DNA of 64,000 nt from Limnohabitans sp. INBF002 (GTDB lineage Bacteria; Pseudomonadota; Gammaproteobacteria; Burkholderiales; Burkholderiaceae_C): positions 1,240,001 to 1,304,000 of the forward strand of contig NZ_AP027055.1 in the NCBI RefSeq assembly GCF_027924905.1, read 5' to 3'. Under the pieces are notes generated by a model. The model was not told the origin of the DNA. It did no database searches and saw only the letters and a program-made list of their open reading frames with translations. This document shows positions 58,045 to 64,000 of this stretch, piece by piece. Position numbers and translations under genes: made by a program. The first letter of the stretch is position 1, and each line of letters opens with the position of its first letter.

Positions 58045-59223
58045 ATGTCTCGCACACTCCAGCTCACCGAGCAACTCATCTCGCGCCCTTCGGTCACCCC
58101 CGAGGACGTGGGCTGTTTGGACATCATCACCGCTCGGCTTGCACCCATCGGTTTTGAGTGTGAGCGCATCGACAGCGGGCCAGACACGTTTCGCGTGAGC
58201 AACCTGTGGGCTGTTCTGCGCAGCGCACAGGCAAACGCCAAAACACTGGTGTTTGCAGGCCATACCGATGTGGTGCCCACCGGCCCCATCGACCAATGGA
58301 CCAGCGACCCCTTCACCCCCACCCACCGCGACGGCAAATTGTTTGGCCGTGGTGCCAGCGACATGAAAGCGTCGTTGGCAGCGATGGTGGTGGCGTGTGA
58401 AGAATTTGCTCACCACTGTAAAGATCCAGCTATCAATATCGCCTTCTTGCTCACCAGCGACGAAGAAGGGCCTGCACTCGACGGCACCGTCAAAGTGTGC
58501 GAAGCCTTGAAGGCCCGCGGCGAAAAGCTCGACTGGTGCATCGTGGGCGAACCCACCTCGGTGGAGCGCACAGGCGACATGATCAAAAACGGCCGACGCG
58601 GCACGATGAGCGGCAAGCTCACCGTCAAAGGCGTGCAAGGCCACATTGCCTACCCGCAACTCGCTAAGAACCCTATCCATTTGCTCAGCCCCGCATTGGC
58701 TGATTTGGTAGCGATTGAGTGGGACAAGGGCAACGACTTCTTCCCACCCACCAGTTGGCAAGTGAGCAACATCCACGCGGGCACAGGTGCGAGCAACGTG
58801 ATTCCTGGCGAATGCGTGGTGGATTTCAACTTCCGCTTCTGCACCGAATCTACGCCTGAGCAATTGCAACAGCGCCTGACCGCGGTGCTGCAAAAACACA
58901 GCTTGGACTTCGACCTCAAATGGACCATCGGCGGTCTGCCCTTCCTTACCACGCCTGGTGATTTGGTGGGCGCCGTACAACGCGCCATCCACGACGAAAC
59001 CGGCATTGACACCGAGCTGTCCACCACCGGTGGCACCAGCGACGGACGCTTCATCGCGCAAGTCTGCCCGCAAGTCATTGAGCTTGGCCCACCCAACGCC
59101 ACCATCCACAAAATCAACGAGTTTGTGGCCGTGGCTGATTTGGACCCCCTGAAAAACATTTACCGCCGTGTGCTGGAACAGCTGCACGGCTTGGCCTCAC
59201 CGGCCAACACGTCCGCACAATGA
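58045..59223 (+). CDS. dapE: Succinyl-diaminopimelate desuccinylase
   Basis: Hydrolyses N-succinyl-LL-diaminopimelate with two zinc ions. The 392-residue M20 enzyme has metal ligands in [12 protein letters not shown] (His) and [10 protein letters not shown] (Asp), the catalytic Glu pair in [12 protein letters not shown], the bridging Glu in [11 protein letters not shown] and a final His in [14 protein letters not shown]. Its stop overlaps the prmB ATG, joining the dap operon to prmB. Confidence 0.97.
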   Translation: MSRTLQLTEQLISRPSVTPEDVGCLDIITARLAPIGFECERIDSGPDTFRVSNLWAVLRSAQANAKTLVFAGHTDVVPTGPIDQWTSDPFTPTHRDGKLFGRGASDMKASLAAMVVACEEFAHHCKDPAINIAFLLTSDEEGPALDGTVKVCEALKARGEKLDWCIVGEPTSVERTGDMIKNGRRGTMSGKLTVKGVQGHIAYPQLAKNPIHLLSPALADLVAIEWDKGNDFFPPTSWQVSNIHAGTGASNVIPGECVVDFNFRFCTESTPEQLQQRLTAVLQKHSLDFDLKWTIGGLPFLTTPGDLVGAVQRAIHDETGIDTELSTTGGTSDGRFIAQVCPQVIELGPPNATIHKINEFVAVADLDPLKNIYRRVLEQLHGLASPANTSAQ

Positions 59224-60128
59224 ACCCATCTATGACACTCAGCGCGCTCATTGCACAGAGCGCGCAGCAGCTTGATGCTGCCCACACCGCAGGCAACTTA
59301 AGCTTTGGCCACGGCACCACCAACGCCGCCGACGAAGCCGCCTGGCTGGTGCTGTGGAAGCTGGGTTTGCCGCTCGACACCGATGTGTCGGACGAAGTGC
59401 ACAACCTCGAACTGCCCGCCGCGCAAGTGGCCAGCGTGCAAGCCTTCATTGAGCACCGCATTGCCAGCCGCAAGCCTGCGGCTTACCTCACGCAAGAAGC
59501 GTGGTTGCAAGGCGTGTCGTTCTACATCGATGAACGCGCCATCGTGCCGCGCTCGCTCATCGCCGAAGTCTTGGCCGAAGGCAGCATCGACCCTTGGCTG
59601 GACCCCAACACCACACGCGTGCTTGACCTGTGCACGGGCAACGGCAGCCTTGGCATCTTGGCGGCACTGGCTTTTCCAGATATCACGGTGCTTGGACTTG
59701 ACTTGTCCAAAGATGCTTTGGCTGTGGCCCAAATCAACCTTTCACGTCACGGCCTAGAAGGCCGCATGACGTTGGCCGAATCGGATGGCATGGCCCAAGC
59801 CGATGGTGTGTTTGACCTCATCTTGTGCAACCCACCTTATGTGAACGCACAAAGCATGTCTGAGTTGCCTGCCGAATTCAAAGCCGAGCCTGCGCTTGCT
59901 TTGGCCGGTGGTGACGACGGCATGGACTTTATTCGCCAAATGCTGCGCGACGCCCCAGCACACATGAGCGAACACGCGGTTTTGGTCTTAGAAATTGGCC
60001 ACGAACGCGATTACTTTGAAGCAGCCTTTCCTAATTTAGATGTCGTGTGGCTATCGACCAGTGCTGGTGACGACCAGGTCTTACTCCTCACACGCCAGGC
60101 GATTGTCGAAGGCGCAAATACACAATGA
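59220..60128 (+). CDS. prmB: 50S ribosomal protein L3 glutamine methyltransferase
   Basis: Methylates a glutamine in ribosomal protein L3 and so helps assembly of the large subunit. The 302-residue enzyme has SAM motif [20 protein letters not shown] and the catalytic NPPY motif in [14 protein letters not shown], which recognises the glutamine amide. The chain start overlaps the dapE stop (ATGA); an ATG four codons in is also possible. The dapE-prmB junction is typical of the group. Its stop overlaps the ABC-F gene. Confidence 0.95.
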   Translation: MNPSMTLSALIAQSAQQLDAAHTAGNLSFGHGTTNAADEAAWLVLWKLGLPLDTDVSDEVHNLELPAAQVASVQAFIEHRIASRKPAAYLTQEAWLQGVSFYIDERAIVPRSLIAEVLAEGSIDPWLDPNTTRVLDLCTGNGSLGILAALAFPDITVLGLDLSKDALAVAQINLSRHGLEGRMTLAESDGMAQADGVFDLILCNPPYVNAQSMSELPAEFKAEPALALAGGDDGMDFIRQMLRDAPAHMSEHAVLVLEIGHERDYFEAAFPNLDVVWLSTSAGDDQVLLLTRQAIVEGANTQ

Positions 60129-62173
60129 TCACGATTAAAAATGTCACCTTGCGCCGCAGTGCCAAGGTGTTGCTAGAAGGCGCCACCGTCACCCTTAACC
60201 CCGGTGAAAAAGTAGGCTTGGTGGGCCGTAACGGCGCGGGTAAATCGTCGCTGTTTGCTTTGCTCAATGGCAACTTGCAAGAAGACACCGGTGAGTTTTA
60301 CATCCCCACGCAATGGCGCATGGGCCAAGTGTCCCAAGACATGCCAGAGACCGAGCAAAGCGCCACCGAGTTCGTGATTGAAGGCGACACCGTGCTGAAC
60401 GATGCACGCGCCGAAGTGGCCGCAGCAGAAACCACCGACGACGGCGAGCGTTTGGGCAACGCCTACATGGCGCTGTACGACGCAGGCGAGCACGATGCGC
60501 AGTCACGCGCACAAGCGCTCATCTTGGGTCTGGGCTTTAAAACCACCGAGCTCGACAACCCTGTGAACAGCTTCTCCGGCGGCTGGCGCATGCGCTTGCA
60601 ATTGGCGCGCGCGCTGATGTGCCCGTCTGATTTGCTGCTGCTTGACGAACCCACCAACCACTTGGACTTGGACGCGTTGGTGTGGCTGGAAGCGTGGCTC
60701 AAGCGCTACGAAGGCACGATGGTGGTCATCAGCCATGACCGCGAATTTTTGGATGCGGTGACCAACGTCACCCTGCACATCGACGCAGGCAAGCTGGTGC
60801 GCTACGGCGGCAACTACAGCAAGTTTGAAGACATGCGTGCTGAGCAAATGGAGCTGCAACAAAACGCCTTTGCCAAACAGCAAGACAAGATTGCGCATTT
60901 GCAAAAGTTCATTGCACGCTTCAAGGCCAAGGCCAGCAAAGCCAAGCAAGCGCAGAGCCGCGTCAAGGCTTTGGACCGCATGGAAAAAATTGCGCCGTTG
61001 TTGGCCGACGCCGACTTCAGCTTTGAATTCAAAGAACCCGCCAACTTGCCCAACCCCATGCTGAGCATGCAAGGCGTGAGCGTGGGCTACCCCGCGCCTG
61101 TCGACGCACCTGCGGGCACCCCACCCACGGTCATCGTTCACAACGTCAGCCGCTCGGTGCTGGCCGGTCAGCGCATTGGCATCTTGGGTGCCAACGGCCA
61201 AGGTAAATCCACGTTGGTCAAAACCATCGCACGTGATTTGCAAGCCATTGGCGGTGAAGTGACCGAAGGCAAGGGCCTGAACATCGGCTACTTTGCGCAG
61301 CAAGAACTCGACGTGTTGCACCCCGCAGACAACCCGCTTGACCACATGATTGCGTTGGCGAAAAAACTCACCATCGACGGCAAACTGGCTGGCCAAGCCA
61401 CGCGCGAGCAAGACTTGCGCAGCTTCTTGGGCCAATTCAACTTTGGCGGCGACATGGTCAAGCAAGCCGTGGGCAGCATGAGCGGCGGCGAAAAAGCCCG
61501 TCTCGTGCTGTGCATGTTGGTGTGGCAACGCCCCAACCTCTTGCTGATGGACGAGCCCACCAACCACTTGGACCTCGCCACCCGCGAAGCGCTGAGCATG
61601 GCGCTGAACGAATTTGAAGGCACCGTGATGCTGGTCAGCCATGACCGTGCGTTGTTGCGTGCGGTGTGTGACGAGTTCTGGATGGTGTCACGCGGCGGCG
61701 TGGAGCCGTTTGATGGCGACTTGGACGACTACCAACGCTACCTGCTCGACGAAGGCAAACGCCTACGTGCAGAGGCAGTGGCCGCTGCCAATGCGGCGGC
61801 GCTCAAGCCTGCCGTTGTGGCGCCAGTGGCTCAAGTTGCAGCGCCTGTTGTGCAAGCGGCTGCGCCTGCAGCGAAGACGGCTGCGCCTATGGCTTCTCGT
61901 GACCAACGCAAAGAAGATGCACAGCTGCGCAAAGACATCAACGAGAAAAAACGTCCGTTGAAAAAAGAGATGGATGGCGTGGAGAAAACCATGGCCACGC
62001 TCGAGTCTGAAAAGACGGCGTTGCACGACAAACTCGCCACACCCCTGCCCCCTGCTGAAATTGCCGAAGCCGGCAAGCGCCTCAAAGCGGTGGAAGACGA
62101 ATTGGCCGAGCTAGAAGTGCGTTGGCTAGAGCTGACTGAGGCGATGGATGCGATAGAAGCTGCGATGGCTTAA
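60125..62173 (+). CDS. ABC-F ATPase, YheS type
   Basis: A soluble protein of 682 residues with two ABC cassettes and no membrane segment. It aligns well with E. coli YheS over the whole cassette region: GRNGAGKSSLFALLNGN, FSGGWRMRLQLARALMCPSD, LLLLDEPTNHLDLDALVWLE, the interdomain linker QSRVKALDRMEKIAPL and a second cassette (GANGQGKSTLV, MSGGEKARLVLCML). ABC-F proteins bind the ribosomal E site and relieve stalling. After residue 540 it carries an Ala-rich linker and a charged coiled-coil extension. The start overlaps prmB (ATGA). Confidence 0.93.
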   Translation: MITIKNVTLRRSAKVLLEGATVTLNPGEKVGLVGRNGAGKSSLFALLNGNLQEDTGEFYIPTQWRMGQVSQDMPETEQSATEFVIEGDTVLNDARAEVAAAETTDDGERLGNAYMALYDAGEHDAQSRAQALILGLGFKTTELDNPVNSFSGGWRMRLQLARALMCPSDLLLLDEPTNHLDLDALVWLEAWLKRYEGTMVVISHDREFLDAVTNVTLHIDAGKLVRYGGNYSKFEDMRAEQMELQQNAFAKQQDKIAHLQKFIARFKAKASKAKQAQSRVKALDRMEKIAPLLADADFSFEFKEPANLPNPMLSMQGVSVGYPAPVDAPAGTPPTVIVHNVSRSVLAGQRIGILGANGQGKSTLVKTIARDLQAIGGEVTEGKGLNIGYFAQQELDVLHPADNPLDHMIALAKKLTIDGKLAGQATREQDLRSFLGQFNFGGDMVKQAVGSMSGGEKARLVLCMLVWQRPNLLLMDEPTNHLDLATREALSMALNEFEGTVMLVSHDRALLRAVCDEFWMVSRGGVEPFDGDLDDYQRYLLDEGKRLRAEAVAAANAAALKPAVVAPVAQVAAPVVQAAAPAAKTAAPMASRDQRKEDAQLRKDINEKKRPLKKEMDGVEKTMATLESEKTALHDKLATPLPPAEIAEAGKRLKAVEDELAELEVRWLELTEAMDAIEAAMA

Positions 62174-62174
62174 A

Positions 62175-62208
62175 TCATTTAAATGAAGCGCGCACTTAAC
62201 TGCGCGCT
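62175..62208. terminator. Two consecutive palindromes at a convergent junction
   Basis: TCATTTAAATGA (62175-62186) is a perfect palindrome just after the ABC-F stop. AGCGCGCA-CTTAAC-TGCGCGCT (62187-62208) is a strong 8-bp stem in the 3' end of the HTTM gene. They probably act as a hairpin terminator for both genes. T-tracts are short. Confidence 0.45.
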
Positions 62209-63027
62209 GCACCAAATGATGGCGGGGAACGCACACAGCCACGCCCAGAAAAATCGGTTCAAGCCAAAGAACCAAAACACCAAAAAGTGAAACAGCGCCG
62301 CCACGGCGCAAAACACAGCGGCGAGTCGTGGGTCGACCAAGCTGATGGGAAACAAAATTTCCCACACGATGAAGCCCCACGAGCCCAGCATGGCCAGCCA
62401 CTTGTTGAGCAGCGGGTGTGTGGCCGACAACGGCCCGTAAATGGCACCGTTCAAAAAGATGGTCATGGCTGAGCCATTGCGCCATTCACGGCGCAGCAGC
62501 TTCACCGCACCCGACATGAAATACGACGTGATGGCTTGAATGGCGATGTACCAAAAACCCGCTTGCCAGCCCAGCTCAACATGGACCAAAGCCCCCACCA
62601 CTTGCGAGATGAGCAAGCCCGTGAGCACCACCAAGGTCATGAAGTCGCTGCCCCCGTTGAACGCACCTCGCCAGCGGATGAGGATGAGCAAGTTGCCCAC
62701 AAACAAAAACCCAATCAGCGGCAACGATGCGCCCTGCACTGCCAACGCAACCGCCGCACACAGGCGCAACACCAAATGCAGCTGATGCATCTGCGGCTTG
62801 AAAAGCACATCGAATAAAGCACGCACAGGCGCGTTAGGAATATCAGCCCGTTGTAAGGGCCAAGACCAAAACGCATCGTCTGCGGTGTACTTGCCCATGC
62901 GCAAGTATTCCAGCGTTTGAATCGTGAGGCTCCAAGCAAACACCAACTCGGTGGCGCGAATAGCCATCAAGGTAGGCGCGTCGACCAAAGCGTGAATGAA
63001 CGTCTGCATGAACCCAGCACTTAACAT
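62179..63027 (-). CDS. HTTM-like polytopic membrane protein
   Basis: A 282-residue inner-membrane protein with about seven helices. The pattern RWRGAFNGGSDFMTLVVLTG and QAITSYFMSGAVKLLRREWR resembles HTTM proteins, whose helical domain is shared with vitamin-K-dependent gamma-carboxylase. No enzymatic role can be assigned from the sequence. The ATG at 63027 overlaps the end of the upstream gene by 7 bases, so the two are co-translated. It lies convergent to yheS. Confidence 0.72.
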   Translation of the reverse strand: MLSAGFMQTFIHALVDAPTLMAIRATELVFAWSLTIQTLEYLRMGKYTADDAFWSWPLQRADIPNAPVRALFDVLFKPQMHQLHLVLRLCAAVALAVQGASLPLIGFLFVGNLLILIRWRGAFNGGSDFMTLVVLTGLLISQVVGALVHVELGWQAGFWYIAIQAITSYFMSGAVKLLRREWRNGSAMTIFLNGAIYGPLSATHPLLNKWLAMLGSWGFIVWEILFPISLVDPRLAAVFCAVAALFHFLVFWFFGLNRFFWAWLCAFPAIIWCSAQLSARFI

Positions 63028-63539
63028 GTGGCGGCCTCCACTGGCGAGGTCATCATCACTTGCGTGTCCACAGTTTCAGAGCGGCCATCCAGCACCATGC
63101 GCAGTTCAAACTGGCGGTGTGTGAAGTTCACATCACGTGCGCGCAGCACTTGGTCACATAGGCGCTGCATCATCTTGTAGCTCACCAAACCGCGTGGGTC
63201 CGCGCCCTCGGGCAAGTCATACAAATCGGCCCAAAAATGGTCCACCATGTTTTGCTGGGCTAGACCCATGTTGGTGTCTGGGTTGTGCACGAGATGGCTC
63301 AGTCGGCGCACGCGGCGCGGATAAATCAGCACCCACTCGGACCACTGCAGCTCACCCGAAGCCAGTTGCACCGCCGAGCGTGCGTAGAGATGCGGCACAT
63401 GCCCCACCGCATGAAAGAACTTCCAATTCGGAAAAAACGCGCGCAGCAAAAACAGCCAAGGCCCCTTGATGATGGGAGTCTTGACGACAAGCGTGGCGAT
63501 GAGCACCAAGAAATACAAAACGAACAAAACTTCGGTCAT
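63021..63539 (-). CDS. Membrane-anchored protein of unknown function
   Basis: A 172-residue protein with one N-terminal membrane helix (VLFVLYFLVLIATLVV) and a largely hydrophilic remainder. It is rich in His, Arg and Trp (FFPNWKFFHAVGHVPHLYAR). I do not recognise a family. Its 3' end overlaps the HTTM gene, which implies a shared function, perhaps at the inner face of the envelope. No catalytic motif stands out. Confidence 0.65.
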   Translation of the reverse strand: MTEVLFVLYFLVLIATLVVKTPIIKGPWLFLLRAFFPNWKFFHAVGHVPHLYARSAVQLASGELQWSEWVLIYPRRVRRLSHLVHNPDTNMGLAQQNMVDHFWADLYDLPEGADPRGLVSYKMMQRLCDQVLRARDVNFTHRQFELRMVLDGRSETVDTQVMMTSPVEAATC

Positions 63540-63573
63540 AAGCGTGAAATTCTAGACACGAAGAAGCGCGTCT

Positions 63574-64000
63574 TTATTGACCCGGTGGCTTCTCGCTGAT
63601 GACCATCAACGTCTCCACGCCGCCAATGCCCACTTTCAGTTGCAGCGGGAACGCGCCAGGCGGCACGGTGGTTGCCACAAAAGTTTTGGTGGTGGCCTCG
63701 TAACGCAACCACTCGGGCAGTGGCTTGCCATCTGCTTGTGTCACACGCACTTCGGTGTTGGTGGCTGTTGCGGCCGGCACCTGCGACTCAATGGAGAACG
63801 AGAAGCTGCGTCCGGGAGCTGCGGCTTCTGACGACACCGCCACTGTGATCAAGCCCGTTTGGTTGCTGGATGCTGGGCGAGTCACAGCCACTGACACAGC
63901 GCTGTCACCGTTGGCCGTGCCAGAGGATGCACCATTGGCTGCAGCGGTGCCTGTGCTTGCCGGCGCACTCACTTTGGCGGTTTGCGCCGCTGATGTTTCA
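63574..64000 (-). CDS. C-terminal part of a large Ig-like exported protein (cut by the window edge)
   Basis: Only the last 142 codons lie in the window; the frame stays open to the edge and the start is outside. The low-complexity Ala/Ser/Thr-rich stretch TGTAAANGASSGTANGDSAV leads into a segment with the putative-Ig (He_PIG) signature DGKPLPEWLRYEATTKTFVA. The ending KVGIGGVETLMVISEKPPGQ matches the C-termini of surface or secreted repeat proteins. It is probably an adhesin- or autotransporter-like exoprotein. The stop is 34 bases before the small membrane-protein gene, so it may lead the same transcript. Confidence 0.65.
   Translation of the reverse strand, partial: ETSAAQTAKVSAPASTGTAAANGASSGTANGDSAVSVAVTRPASSNQTGLITVAVSSEAAAPGRSFSFSIESQVPAATATNTEVRVTQADGKPLPEWLRYEATTKTFVATTVPPGAFPLQLKVGIGGVETLMVISEKPPGQ

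Noticed and set aside
58042..61642. Long minus-strand frames opposite dapE and the ABC-F gene
   Set aside because: Both (381 and 379 codons) are antisense to clearly conserved genes and have no recognisable motif.

Overview
The window looks like chromosomal DNA from a betaproteobacterium of the Burkholderiales, most likely a Comamonadaceae-type freshwater bacterium (Limnohabitans or Rhodoferax relatives). This is inferred from gene order (smpB-ratA-rnfH, guaB-guaA-tadA, mltG-tmk-holB-tatD, smc-zipA-ligA, dapC-dapD-dapE-prmB), from the fairly GC-rich codon use and from the protein sequences. It is nearly all coding and mostly housekeeping. I see no rRNA, tRNA, CRISPR array, prophage, insertion sequence or integrase, and no intergenic gap longer than about 150 bases.

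Layout. 1-2.4 kb: smpB facing ratA-rnfH and a gene of unknown function. 2.5-8.4 kb: a leftward heavy-metal RND efflux operon (outer-membrane factor, lipoprotein adaptor, CzcA/CusA pump) ending in a PII-like signalling protein. 8.5-15.8 kb: guaB, guaA, a second-type infA, a VOC protein, a PaiB-like flavoprotein, tadA fused to a degenerate alpha/beta-hydrolase half, a methyltransferase and an LD-carboxypeptidase. 15.8-16.4 kb: a small decayed AT-richer spot holding the 3' half of a Bug/TctC solute-binding gene. 16.4-20.6 kb: mltG-tmk-holB-tatD-ankyrin, read leftward. 20.6-27.6 kb: ygfZ, an outer-membrane beta-barrel protein, a GNAT acetyltransferase, an esterase, a DUF1330 protein, a patatin-like lipase and tex. 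27.8-33.9 kb: aqpZ and a four-gene fatty-acid oxidation operon (acyl-CoA ligase, FadB-type bifunctional enzyme, thiolase, hotdog thioesterase) behind a palindromic candidate operator. 34.0-39.7 kb: selO-msrB-yciB-bolA-ppiC and rlhA. 39.7-48.5 kb: purL, map, glnD, a small Phd/RelE-type toxin-antitoxin module and def. 48.5-55.9 kb: ligA, zipA, smc and an orphan Hpt-domain protein. 56-62.2 kb: dapC-dapD-dapE-prmB and a YheS-type ABC-F ATPase, the last three joined by start/stop overlaps. 62.2-64 kb: an HTTM-like membrane protein, a small membrane-anchored protein of unknown function and the C-terminus of a large Ig-like exoprotein cut by the window edge.

How the genes work together. Purine synthesis (purL, guaB, guaA), lysine/peptidoglycan precursor synthesis (dapC/D/E) with peptidoglycan processing (mltG, ldcA), replication and chromosome handling (tmk, holB, ligA, smc, zipA), and ribosome function and rescue (smpB, infA, tadA, map, def, prmB, rlhA, yheS) make up the core. 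The accessory parts most worth a look are the PII-like protein of the efflux operon, the TadA fusion, the toxin-antitoxin module with a near-consensus promoter overlapped by a perfect palindrome, the coupled selO-msrB pair, the orphan Hpt protein and the exoprotein/HTTM cluster at the right edge. No wholly new system is proven by the sequence.
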